NCBI GenBank assembly: GCA_028700185.1
Contig: JAQVTF010000010.1
Location: 1-40,821 of the forward strand
Source of the DNA: Desulfobacteraceae bacterium
GTDB taxonomy: Bacteria; Desulfobacterota; Desulfobacteria; Desulfobacterales; UBA2174
DNA length: 40,821 nucleotides
Direction: 5' to 3'
Positions 1 to 8,490 of the stretch are shown piece after piece. How positions within the stretch are numbered: position 1 is the stretch's first letter; every line of letters starts with the position of its first letter. The notes under the pieces are model-generated. The model was not told the DNA's origin. It ran no database searches and saw only the letters and a list, made by a program, of their open reading frames with translations. A program made the position numbers and the translations under genes.

Positions 1-386
1 GGGTCGAGATTCCACCGTACTTTCCTTCAAGTCGGGTGGCCCTGGGGATGATCCACCTGACGGCGCCTATGGGCAATCTGGTTTTTATGGGTGTATTAGG
101 CAGCATCTACTTTTTTTCTTCCGGTTCGATTCTAAAGTTTGCCGTTGAAATCAACGCACTGATTGCAATGGCAAACTTCATGATTCCCATCCCGCCGATG
201 GCCTTGGGCAGATCCGTCTGCACCCTTTTGCCGGCATTGGAGGGTCGCGGTGCCGCCGTTGAAAAATTCGGGGCATTGTTGTTGACCCTTCTGGTCATTT
301 TGGATTACGTGGCCAAGACGGGTGTTTTCACATCGATACTCATGCCGGCGACGCGGTTTTTGTCCCGTTTGATTCTGGGGGGATAG
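1..386 (+). CDS. C-terminal part of a site-2-protease-like (peptidase M50) membrane protein, partial
   Basis: The frame is open to the left edge of the window (reading VEIPPYFPSS before the GTG at 36), so this is the 3' end of a longer gene. It has three hydrophobic segments: one starting at ALGMIHLTAPMGNL, one around INALIAMANFMIPIPP, and one at FGALLLTLLVILDYV. This is the layout of the last helices of bacterial site-2 proteases (a GPxxN-type segment, then an NxxPxPPLDGxR helix end, then an LE.YG hydrophobic tail). Here the usual PPLDGxR reads PPMALGRS, so the zinc-binding Asp seems replaced. If the assignment is right, the protein may be a non-proteolytic relative. Family call is by pattern only; an unrelated polytopic protein is the alternative. 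Confidence 0.5.
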   Translation, partial: VEIPPYFPSSRVALGMIHLTAPMGNLVFMGVLGSIYFFSSGSILKFAVEINALIAMANFMIPIPPMALGRSVCTLLPALEGRGAAVEKFGALLLTLLVILDYVAKTGVFTSILMPATRFLSRLILGG

Positions 387-564
387 CCGGGCTCAAGGGT
401 GAAGGGCGACCCGACGGCATCACAAAAAACCCGGGAAATCCTCGCCGGCCATCGCATCACAAGCAGCGCCTTCGGGACGAAAATACACGACCAGCGAAAA
501 TCTGAAGGATATCCCTTGTGCAAACAGAAAAAGCCGTATAGAAAGAATTGATTTTTTAAATGCG

Positions 565-610
565 AAAAATCCGATGCCGCCCCGGCGATGTTACAGGGCG
601 GATTTTTTTT
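565..610 (+). terminator. terminator-like hairpin in the leader of the DEAD-box helicase gene
   Basis: The arm AAAAATCCG (565-573) is perfectly complementary to CGGATTTTT (599-607), followed by a run ending in eight T (603-610). A second small stem, GCCG-CCC-CGGC, lies inside. It sits about 55 nt before the likely helicase start codon. It could end transcription from the left or act as an attenuator for the helicase. It overlaps the long ORF start at 588, which argues that 588 is not the real start. Confidence 0.5.
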
Positions 611-665
611 GGATTTTCAGATTTCGCGCCGATTCGAACGCGAGCGCAAAGAGACAGGATTGAAG

Positions 666-2363
666 ATGACTTTTTCCGCCTTCGGGCTCATCGAGCCCCT
701 CAAGCTGGCCGTGGCAAAACTGGGCTTCCATCAGCCGACCCCGATCCAGACCCGTGCCCTTGCCGTATTGCTGGCCGGCAACACCGATTTTATCGGCCTG
801 GCCCAGACCGGTACCGGCAAGACAGCCGCCTACGGTTTGGCCCTGCTGCAGCAGATTGCCGACGGCGGCAAACATCCCCGCGCCGTGGTGCTTTGCCCTA
901 CCCGGGAGCTGTGTCAGCAGATCGCCGCCGATCTGCGGCAGCTGGCCACCTTTCTTCCCGCGGTGCGCATCGCCACCGTCTACGGCGGCGCCGGTATTGC
1001 CGATCAGATCCGGCAACTGCGCTTCGGGGCACAGGTGGTGGTGGCCACCCCCGGCCGGGCACTGGACCTGATCCAGCGCGGTGCCCTGTCCCTGAATGCG
1101 ATTCAAGTGGCGGTTTTGGATGAAGCCGACGAAATGCTGCGCATGGGTTTTAAGGAAGACATGGACCGTATTCTGGCCGAACTGCCGGCCGAACGGCATG
1201 TATGGCTCTTTTCGGCCACCATGGCCCCGGCGGTGAATGCGGTGGCCAGGGCTTATCTGAACAATCCGGCCCGGGTGGCCGTGGATGGGGCACCGGGGGG
1301 ACCGGAGGGCATGGCGCATCGGTGCTACTGTGTACTCGAGAAGCACCGTTATGCCGCCCTGCGTCGCCTGATCGATCCCGTGCCGGCCATCCGCGCCTTG
1401 GTCTTTTGTCGCACCCGCAGTGACGCCCAGACCCTGGCAGACCGGCTGGCGGCCGAGGGTTGCCCGGCCGAAGCGCTTCACGGCGATCTGGGCCAAAGCC
1501 AGCGCGATGCTGTCATGGGACGCTTCCGTCGCGGGGCTCTCCAGGTGCTCGTAGCCACCGACGTGGCGGCCCGGGGACTGGATGTGGACGACATCACCCA
1601 CGTGATTCACTACCAGTTGCCTGACGATGCCCAAATCTACACCCACCGCAGCGGTCGCACGGCCCGGGCTGGGCGCAGCGGACTGTCGGTGGTCCTGGCG
1701 ACGCCCCGGGAGCAATGGCAGATCACAAACATCGAACGCAGCCTGAAACTGCACTTCCAGCGCGAGCGTCTGCCCGACATCCGGACCGTCTGCCGCCAGC
1801 GCCTCGCTTCGCGACTCAAGGATTTTGCCGCCACGCCGGTGACCGATCCCGAGTTGGACGCCTTGATGCCGACGGCTGTGGCGGCCCTGGAGGGACTGGA
1901 CCGCGATGCATTGATTCAGCGTCTGGTAGCCGTCGAGTACAGCCGCCGGCCGCAAACCGCGGCCGAGGAAAACGACCTCAATGCCCGGCCCGTCGCCACA
2001 GCCCGCCCGCCGTTGCGCCAGCCGGCGCGTTCGCCCCAGCGCGGCCGACAACCTTTCCGGCAGCCGGCCCGGCCGGCTGAGGCCAGGCATTTTTGCATCG
2101 ATGTCGGCCAATCAAAGCGCATCAACGCCGGGGCCGTGGTGCGCTGCATCTGCGATGCCGCCGGAATCCGTTCCAACCTCATCGGCGCCATCCGCCTCGA
2201 TCAGACCCGGGCTTTCTTTGAAGTGCAGGCCTGCGCCGCGGACCAGGTCCGAAAAAGCGCAGACCGGGTCCGCCTCGACGGCCGGCCGGTTCAGGTCCGC
2301 CCGGTGGCCGCCGGCGCGGCGCCCCAGGGCAAGGCAGCCCGCACCCGGTATCGGCCCCGGTAA
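666..2363 (+). CDS. DEAD-box ATP-dependent RNA helicase with DbpA-type RNA-binding C-terminus
   Basis: ATP-dependent RNA remodelling enzyme acting in ribosome assembly, mRNA turnover or cold adaptation. Visible motifs in order: the Q-motif region (GFHQPTPIQTRAL), Walker A AQTGTGKT, PTRELCQQ, TPGRALDL, Walker B VLDEADEM, motif III SATM, motif V ATDVAARGLD and motif VI HRSGRTARAG. A linker rich in Arg/Pro/Gln follows. The last ~75 residues (from FCIDVGQSKRI) match the DbpA/CsdA RNA-binding fold. I chose ATG 666 (MTFSAFGL) because an AGGA lies upstream and because the track start at 588 falls inside a terminator-like hairpin. About 565 residues, normal for the DeaD/CsdA group. No operon partner is visible. 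It could be named deaD/csdA or dbpA; sequence alone does not decide. Confidence 0.9.
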   Translation: MTFSAFGLIEPLKLAVAKLGFHQPTPIQTRALAVLLAGNTDFIGLAQTGTGKTAAYGLALLQQIADGGKHPRAVVLCPTRELCQQIAADLRQLATFLPAVRIATVYGGAGIADQIRQLRFGAQVVVATPGRALDLIQRGALSLNAIQVAVLDEADEMLRMGFKEDMDRILAELPAERHVWLFSATMAPAVNAVARAYLNNPARVAVDGAPGGPEGMAHRCYCVLEKHRYAALRRLIDPVPAIRALVFCRTRSDAQTLADRLAAEGCPAEALHGDLGQSQRDAVMGRFRRGALQVLVATDVAARGLDVDDITHVIHYQLPDDAQIYTHRSGRTARAGRSGLSVVLATPREQWQITNIERSLKLHFQRERLPDIRTVCRQRLASRLKDFAATPVTDPELDALMPTAVAALEGLDRDALIQRLVAVEYSRRPQTAAEENDLNARPVATARPPLRQPARSPQRGRQPFRQPARPAEARHFCIDVGQSKRINAGAVVRCICDAAGIRSNLIGAIRLDQTRAFFEVQACAADQVRKSADRVRLDGRPVQVRPVAAGAAPQGKAARTRYRPR

Positions 2364-2999
2364 CCCCGACCCTCTTGACACTAGTTCGCGTTTTTCTCAG
2401 GGGAGCATCCTGGCCAAGTGTCATGGCTGCCCCCTAACCGAGGCGATATGCTTAACAGCCGGAAGTGAACGCCGATAGCGTAGGTCAAAGTCTGGCCGCT
2501 CTCATCAAGCAATGGGAGATGACACCATTGCGAGAAAGCTGAGGATGAAAATTTCGATTTGACGGTCATCGGTAGTAGAGGGTTGAGCATCAGCACGAGA
2601 ATCATTTTGGGGAGTTTCAGCGGTAGAGTTTCACGAAATTGTCGTTGCCCAGTGCTGATTGTGAGATGAGCCAACTTCGAGAAGAAGATCCATAACCAGT
2701 ATCGGTTGCAACCGCAATGGGGTGAACAGGGTCGGGCCCTGCCACTATTCTGATATTTCAGGCGACAGCCGTTACAACAAGCAGTTCGATGCCCACTTGG
2801 TGAATTTCGAGAAAACTGAAGGGTAAGGTGATGAAGGTGTTGAGGGGATGAGGATCGAAACGGGTTGTCCATTAAAGTAAAGCGCGGCCCCTCGGAGGAG
2901 CCCCTGACTTTTCCATTGACAGTTGAGTAATTATAAGTTTTCTTTACAAGAATTGAACGGCTTCGGGCGCATCCCCCCATTCTAGACGAAAATAAACAG
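2364..2999. other. 636-bp intergenic stretch, no recognisable gene
   Basis: Lower GC than its neighbours. The minus strand holds an open frame of 220 codons (2381-3043) whose translation looks like no family I know and runs into the sensor-kinase start. I see no Shine-Dalgarno site, repeat or terminator that would support it. It may be a decayed gene; I cannot identify it. Confidence 0.4.
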
Positions 3000-4892
3000 G
3001 TGAGCCGAGTGGCTATTTGCGACCCTGACATCACGAAACCCAATTACGCCCAAAACAAGCTGAAGGCGCAAAACGAACTGCTTGTTGCCATCAGCGAAGC
3101 GCAGGCCCTTTTTATTTCCGGTCATGCCCCGGATCGCGTATATGCGCAAATGCTCCAGATTCTTGTGCGGTCCACCGGCAGTGAGTATGGCTTTCTCGAT
3201 GAGGTCATTCGCAACCCGGACGGGAAAAAGGTCGAGCGTATTCTTGCCATTTCAGATATTTCATGGGACGCCGAATCCAAGCGCCTGTACGAAGGCTTAA
3301 AATCAGGGCAATTCGAGATCATGACCCTGGACAATCTCGCCGGCGCCGCCGTGTTGGAGCAGCGCGCCGTCATCGCCAACGATGCCTCAAATGACCCACG
3401 CGCCAAAGGCCTTCCCAAGGGGCACCCCGCCATCCAGCGCTACATGGGGATGCCGTTGTACTACGGGGGTGAAATCATCGGCGTGGTGGGGGTGGCCAAC
3501 CGGCCGGACGATTACACCGAAGAGATCGCCGCCTTCATTCAGCCACTGATCCAAGCCGCCAGCGCCATGATCCAGGCTGGACGTGTCGTGCAAAGGGAGC
3601 GGGAAATGCTGGCCGCCCTGAAGGCCAGCGAAGAGAAGTACCGTCGGCTCGCGGAAACCTCCAACGAAGGCATCTGGGCCGTGGACGCCCATTTCCGTAC
3701 CACTTATGTCAATCCTCGGATGGTGGACATGCTGGGTCGCAGGCCGTCGGAAATGCTCGGCCGGTCGGTGGATGAATTCTTGTTTCCCGACGACCTTGGC
3801 GACCACAGAGACGGGGTGGCGGCCCGGCATCAGCGGCAGGGCGAAAAATCTTATGAGCAGCGCTTTCAGCGCGGTGATGGATCACCTCTGTGGGCCTTGG
3901 TGTCGGCCACACCGCTTTACGACGAAAAAGGGGAGTATGCTGGATCGTTCTCCATGCTTAACGATATCACGGCCAGGAAACGGATGGAGGATAAACTCCG
4001 GCAAAATGAGACCCGCTTCCGGCAAATGTTCATCAATGCGCCCATGCCCTATCAGTCGTTGGACGAGCAGGGCAATTTCCTGGATGTCAACCAGGCTTTC
4101 CTGGACGCACTCGGCTACAGTCGCAATGAGATTATCGGCCGCAACTTCGGGGACATTCTGCAACCGGAATGGGTGGACCACTTCAAGGAGAATTTTCCCC
4201 GGTTCAAGGCGGTTGGTGAAATCTTGGGCGTGGAATTCGAGATGGTCAAAAAGGACGGTTCCACCATCCTGGTGTTTTTCAACGGCAAGATTCAACGCGA
4301 CGAAGAAAACCATTTTCAGCGAACCCACTGCATTTTTCAAGATATTACCGAAAATCGAAGGATCCAGGCCACTTTGAAGGATCGGGAACGCTATCTGAGC
4401 GCCATTCTGGAGACCATCCAGGAAGGCTTTTGGGCGCTAGACGAAAATGGGCGGTTTCTGGATGTCAACGCGGCTTACTGCGGATTGAGCGGATACCGGC
4501 GTGAAGAGCTTTTGAAGCTCAGGATTAACGACCTGGATGCCATTGAAACGCCGACCGGATCGAACGCATCCGTTCAAGGGGTTTCGAACGTTTTGAATCC
4601 CGCCACCGACGCCGGGACGGCAGCCTTTTGGAACTTGAGATTTCAGTGGTCTGGCTCGATCATGAAAGACAGCTCATCTGCATGGGGCGTGACATCACGG
4701 AACGCAAGCAGGCCGAGGAGGAGCGCGAGAAACTTCATGCCCAGTTGGCCCAAGCTCAGAAGATGGAATCCATCGGCCGCTTGGCCGGCGGGGTGGCTCA
4801 CGATTTCAATAATATGCTCGTGGTTATCCTCGGTTATGCGGAAATGGCCCAAAGCAAAGTTCCTCTGGAAGATCCGCTGCACTCGGATCTGA
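3000..4892 (+). pseudogene. hybrid sensor histidine kinase, N-terminal sensory half (frameshifted gene)
   Basis: Sensory half of a large hybrid two-component kinase. Domains in order: GAF (about residues 25-195), PAS1 (about 214-325, KYRRLAETSNEGIWAVDAHF), PAS2 (about 335-450) and PAS3 (about 460-520, ERYLSAILETIQEGFWALDENG). No membrane segment is seen, so sensing is probably cytoplasmic. The frame is correct up to about 4556-4561 (ETPT); after that the meaningful protein continues in the frame one base back (ERIRSRGFERFESR). The residues of this ORF after about 520 are therefore out-of-frame noise. The pattern fits loss of one base. Start is GTG 3000, or GTG 3009, which is better spaced from AACAGG. 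Whether this is a true pseudogene or a sequencing error cannot be told here. Confidence 0.85.
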
Positions 4893-5878
4893 ACGAAATC
4901 ATCTCCGCCGCCAGCCGCTCGGCCGACATCACCCGCCAACTGCTCGCCTTCGCCCGTTGCCAACCCGTGGTCCCCAAGGTCATCGATCTCAACGACACGG
5001 TCGAGGGGACCTTGAATATGCTGCGCCGCCTTATCGGTGAAGATATTGATCTGGTTTGGCGGCCGGCAAAACACACATGGCCGGTGAAAATCGATCCGTC
5101 GCAGGTTGATCAGATGTTGGTTAATCTGTGCGTCAATGCACAAGATGCCATCGATGGGGTGGGCAAAATCACGATCGAGACAGGAACGGTCGTTTTAGAC
5201 GATCAATCCTGTGCTTTTCACCCCGGTTTTGTTCCCGGCCAGTTCGTGACGCTGGCCGTCAGTGACGACGGCTGCGGGATGGATACTGAAACTTTCGGGC
5301 ACGTTTTCGAGCCGTTTTTCACTACCAAGGATACGGGAAAAGGCACTGGTCTGGGTCTGGCCACGGTTTACGGTATCGTTAAACAGAACAACGGGCTTAT
5401 CGACGTAAACAGTGAACCGGGCCAAGGCACCACCTTTAGAGTCTACTTGCCGCAGTACGCCGGAGCGGTTGACGGACAAAGCGAGGCCGCCAAGACCGAG
5501 CCTCGCCGGAGCGAGGGGCAGACGGTGTTAATCGTCGAAGATGAGGTGGCCATCCTGAGGCTCGGTCAGATGATGCTCGAAAGCCTGGGGTACCATGTTC
5601 TGGCGGCCGCAAGCACCACCGAAGCCATCGCCTCGGCCGAAAACCACGCGGGCCAGATCCACCTGCTGATCACCGACGTGGTCATGCCCGAGATGAACGG
5701 CCGGGACCTTGCGGCGCGGTTACAGAAGCTGAACCCGGAGCTGCGGGTGCTTTACATGTCTGGCTATACCGCCGATGTCATCGCCGACCACGGCGTGCTG
5801 GAAGATGGCGTTCACTTCATCCAGAAACCCTTCTCCCACCAAGAGCTGGCGGCCCGTGTAGGGGAGGCGCTGTCGTAA
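4562..5878 (+). pseudogene. hybrid sensor histidine kinase, C-terminal kinase and receiver half (same frameshifted gene)
   Basis: Continuation of the gene that starts at 3000. It holds the end of PAS3 (RRRDGSLLELEI, GRDITERKQAEE), a coiled coil, then the HisKA dimerisation helix with the phospho-accepting His in GGVAHDFNN. The HATPase domain follows: N box NLCVNAQDAI, G1 DDGCGMD, F box FEPFFTTK, G2 GKGTGLGLA. Last is a C-terminal receiver domain (VLIVEDE, phospho-acceptor Asp in LLITDVVMP, Thr/Ser in YMSGYT, Lys in FIQKPF). All catalytic motifs are intact, so only the junction near 4556-4561 breaks the gene. The kinase family is the PAS/GAF hybrid group common in deltaproteobacteria. The TTG at 4628 used by the ORF track is not a credible independent start. 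Confidence 0.85.
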
Positions 5879-6008
5879 TGATTGGTCATTTGTTTTTGAC
5901 ATATCCAAATTTTTAACCATCGAACCCAAACAGGTTCAAAGCATCCTTGATTCAGTTTCATGCCGCCCGTGGCGAACTGGCGGCGGATTTAAGGTTGAAC
6001 GCAGAGAA

Positions 6009-6371
6009 TTGGCGCAGCTCGCCGCGGCCTTCAATGCGATGTCCGCCAAGCTGTTGGATGAACGCAGCCGCCTCGAACAGAAGGTGGCGGAACGCACCCG
6101 AGACTTGCAGGGCGCCAACGAACAACTCGAAGGGGAAATTTTGCAGCACCGCCAGACGATTGAGAAGTTGGAAAATACCTTGGCTGAAGTCAAGCAGTTA
6201 CAAGGAATTTTGCCCATCTGCTCATACTGCAAAAAAATTCGTGATGATGCCGGATATTGGAACCAGCTTGAAAAATACTTGCGTGAGCACTCCGATGCCC
6301 GCCTGTCGCACGGCATCTGCCCCGATTGCGCCAGGGAGCATTTCCCCGAATTGGACCTGGAAATCGAATAA
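6009..6371 (+). pseudogene. 5'-truncated signalling protein fragment: HAMP end, coiled coil, Cys-pair C-terminal domain
   Basis: The readable protein begins as the second half of a HAMP domain (RRELAQLAAAFNAM) with no membrane segments before it. A coiled coil (LEQKVAERTRDLQGANEQLE) follows. It ends in a compact domain with two Cys pairs: LPICSYCKKIRD and GICPDCARE, separated by W..LE.Y...H. This C-terminal Cys domain is known to me at the ends of many deltaproteobacterial PAS/HAMP signalling proteins and looks metal-binding. The frame stays open upstream through 5880 but the residues there do not look like protein, and no Shine-Dalgarno site is seen. I read this as the surviving 3' end of a larger membrane sensor; a short functional gene from ATG 6039 is possible. 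Confidence 0.55.
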
Positions 6372-6379
6372 GGCTAAAA

Positions 6380-6405
6380 CGGGTCGCCCGTTAACGGGCG
6401 ACCCG
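6380..6405 (-). terminator. 26-bp perfect palindrome, terminator-like for the minus strand
   Basis: Each half reads CGGGTCGCCCGTT and its exact complement, with no unpaired centre. On the minus strand it is followed by TTTTAGCCTT, giving an intrinsic terminator for the fragment at 6391-6615, whose stop codon TAA lies in the middle of the palindrome. On the plus strand there is no T run. It starts 9 bp after the stop codon of the HAMP fragment. Confidence 0.5.
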
Positions 6406-6615
6406 GCGTTCGTCGCAACCTGCAAAAAAGAGTGAGGGGGCGCGATCAGGGCCAACGGCCTGAGAAATGGTCGCGTAGTCTGAAGGAATCTGAATGGTTT
6501 TCCCGTTACTGACAAATCCTGGATCAAAACAAGAGGCTTCAATATGGCGAACTATTCCGGGTAACACAGAAAAAGCCAAAAAGAAAACCATAGACGCGAT
6601 CCGGAACTTTAACAT
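6391..6615 (-). pseudogene. truncated N-terminal fragment of an exported beta-helix-type protein
   Basis: A 74-codon frame with a strong Shine-Dalgarno site (GAGGAGG, 4 nt before ATG) and a Sec-type signal peptide (LKFRIASMVFFLAFSVLPGI). It is followed by GKTIQIPSDYATISQAV, which matches the opening strand of right-handed beta-helix (pectate-lyase fold) surface proteins, typically I.VP.DY.TIQ.A. After that motif the reading becomes unrelated (GPDRAPSLFF) and stops inside the 26-bp palindrome. The promoter-proximal part of a real gene is therefore preserved while the body, normally hundreds of residues, is missing. A genuine 74-residue secreted peptide is the alternative. Confidence 0.45.
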
Positions 6616-7081
6616 CAGTCCTCCTCAAGCTGAAGATCAATCAGTGAATCAATATATCATTTTCGATAAAGAGAATTGTTTCAATTTTAAATGGAGGCTA
6701 AAAAGCTGCACTGTATCTTGGTTCCAACCCATCATCACCGGCTGACACGCAATTTCTGCCAAAATAGCTGGGGGCGCACATTGACAGTCGGGGGTGGGCT
6801 GTAGGGGCCATACGGTGTTTTAGCGCTTTGACAAGGAAGGCAGATGTTGTGGGCGACAGTCAGGGAGACAAAAGTGGACTTGAAGTGGATCTGAGTTGAT
6901 GACCGTCGGAAGGTGATGAGCGCCTACAGTATCAAAAATAGGGGCGCTTAAAAGCCATTTCGGCGATGGAGTCAGCGCTACCATGCCTTCGACTTAAATC
7001 CGACGCCCGTTGTATCTCCCCACAAAATCCTCATTTCTGGACAGGTATAAAATCAGGCATATATTTTGCTTTTATAAAATT
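6616..7081. other. intergenic, no gene seen
   Basis: AT-richer near 6640-6700, then a mixed stretch without coding signal on either strand. I found no tRNA, terminator or promoter I could defend. A short motif AAAATCCTCATTTCTGGACA (7024-7043) recurs in similar form near 10798. Confidence 0.4.
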
Positions 7082-7247
7082 AATGTTGATGCATTCGTAG
7101 AAAGTTCCGAATTGTCATCCCGAGCGCAGCGAGGGATCTCTTTGTAAAACGAAATGTATAGTAATAGCAAATGGTTGAGATTCCTCGTCGCAAGCTCCTC
7201 GGAATGACAACGGTTGTTTTCGGCTTTTTTACGAACGTGTCAATGTT
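7082..7247. repeat. MITE-like inverted-repeat element
   Basis: The outer ends AATGTTGATGCATTCGTA (7082 onward) and TACGAACGTGTCAATGTT (to 7247) are imperfect inverted repeats. Inside lies the strong pair 7113-7140 and 7177-7209 (TGTCATCCCGAGCG...GGATCTC against GAGATTCCTCG...CGGAATGACA). About 166 bp with no ORF. The GTCATTCCGAGCGNAGCGAGG motif is a common non-coding repeat in deltaproteobacteria. Single related arms are at 9035 and 30845. Confidence 0.6.
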
Positions 7248-7335
7248 GCGCCCTCAGCGAAGGAAAGGTGGGATGACCTGAATCCGCTGATCCAAGTCCA
7301 CCAAACATTGAAGAAGATCGGGAGAGGATGGAAAA

Positions 7336-7740
7336 ATGGAAAATAAATTCAAGACCTTTGGTTTGCTCTCCATTTTTGGTGCCATGTTGCTCCAGGTTCA
7401 ACCGCCCCTGTCCTTGGCAGCAAACAGCAATATTGCCGTCGCGGCCGCTGGGGCGAATGAAAATTCGGAAATCAGCGAGGTCGCTGGGAGGGCGCCATAT
7501 TATCTCATCTTTGACCAAAACGGCGTTTTTTTGAAATCCATCGAAAATTCGGGCCAGCGCAGCATGCGCGGCTCCAGTTCGGCGGTGGTGGACCTGCTGC
7601 TGAAAGAATCCTGCAATGCCGTGATTGCGGGGCAATTCGGCGAAAAAATGCAAAGCCGGCTGAAGGCCAACCGGATCGAATCTTACCAACGCACAGGGAT
7701 TGTAAAAGATGTCCTGAAAACATTCGGATCAGGCAAATAG
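7336..7740 (+). CDS. exported NifX/NifB-type dinitrogenase iron-molybdenum cofactor-binding family protein
   Basis: 134 residues: a Sec signal peptide (KTFGLLSIFGAMLLQ, cleavage likely after LSLA) followed by a ~105-residue domain of the dinitrogenase iron-molybdenum cofactor biosynthesis family. Supporting pieces are NIAVAAAG, the SEISEVAGRAPYYLIFD strand-helix, GSSSAVVDLLLKESCNAVIAGQFG, and a C-terminal helix. Family members bind Fe-Mo or other metal-sulfur clusters; most are cytoplasmic, so the signal peptide is notable and implies a periplasmic metal-cluster or metal role. Start ATG 7336 is preceded by GAGAGG at good spacing. No nif genes are nearby, so nitrogen fixation is not implied. 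The MinD-like ATPase at 9123 (opposite strand) is of a type that often neighbours this family. Confidence 0.75.
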   Translation: MENKFKTFGLLSIFGAMLLQVQPPLSLAANSNIAVAAAGANENSEISEVAGRAPYYLIFDQNGVFLKSIENSGQRSMRGSSSAVVDLLLKESCNAVIAGQFGEKMQSRLKANRIESYQRTGIVKDVLKTFGSGK

Positions 7741-7998
7741 ACGCATCGGTGGCGCAACCGGCGGGCACCGCCGAAGCACCGGCATTTCTCGGCGCCTCTT
7801 CCCGGCCTCCCCCGCACTGAACGCTGGCTTAAAACCAAGCTACGCCACCGTCGGTACGGACTCATCCCGCCCGGCAGGATTCGAGGTTGAAAATGCCGTG
7901 ACCGCGCCTCGCCAGGGTTTTATGCCTCGATATTGTGGGTCAAGGATGATATAAAGAAATTGAATGTCAATCTAAATTCAATCGAGGAGGCCATACTT
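7741..7998. other. intergenic, nothing recognised
   Basis: GC-rich first half without coding signal, then an AT-rich lead into the gene at 7999. The Shine-Dalgarno site GAGGAGG lies at 7984-7990. Confidence 0.4.
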
Positions 7999-8202
7999 AT
8001 GAAAAAGCCAAGCCAGTCAGCTTCAGATCTCAAAGAACTCATCAATCATGCGATGCGAGACATGGAAATTACACCGGAGGAGTACAATAAAATCATGGAT
8101 TGTGCCAACGATGATAGTCATATCGACAGTGAGGAAAAGGCCTTGTTGGCGCAGTTTCAACAGATGCTGGCCAACGGGACCATCAAGCGGGTAAAGGGTT
8201 GA
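7999..8202 (+). CDS. conserved-looking small acidic protein, function unknown
   Basis: 67 residues from ATG 7999, chosen over the track start at 7933 because GAGGAGG sits 8 nt upstream. The protein is helical and acidic with a motif ITPEEYNKIMD followed by DDSHIDSEEKALL, which resembles a single EF-hand or TerB-like acidic turn, and a basic tail TIKRVKG. I do not recognise a named family. It is a free-standing gene with no clear operon partner. Confidence 0.6.
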   Translation: MKKPSQSASDLKELINHAMRDMEITPEEYNKIMDCANDDSHIDSEEKALLAQFQQMLANGTIKRVKG

Positions 8203-8259
8203 AGAAGTCCACCATATCCTAATAAAAGAAGCTTTTTCGGTTCTTTATCAGAAATTCAA

Positions 8260-8328
8260 GCCTCCGCGCAGCCGTGCCTTCGGGTACGGCTGTACGCCAA
8301 AAGAATTTCCTGCCATAAGCGCGGAGGC
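8260..8328. ncRNA. structured nested hairpin element of unknown class
   Basis: Outer stem GCCTCCGCGC (8260-8269) pairs perfectly with GCGCGGAGGC (8319-8328). Directly inside is a second stem, AGCCGTGCC (8270-8278) with GGTACGGCT (8283-8291), closed by a TTCG tetraloop. There is no T run after it. The stacked stems and UUCG loop suggest a folded RNA in the leader of the gene at 8491, or a repeat. I could not match it to a riboswitch I know (not c-di-GMP, not cobalamin by eye). Confidence 0.4.
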
Positions 8329-8490
8329 AGAATTAAGTCACCGAGGAATTCTAAAAATTGGGGGATGAATCCAGACAGCATGTCTATCGGATATCTTCGA
8401 CAGGGGAGTGCCGAATCAAAGGCCCGCTTGACCCCGAGAAGCTTGCTGGCGCAAGTGCCCTTGCCCTCGGCCCAAGGAAAGTAGATTCTA

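Noticed and set aside
588-665. N-terminal extension of the helicase from ATG 588
   Set aside because: It lies inside a terminator-like hairpin and does not resemble the helicase family, whose sequence starts well at ATG 666.
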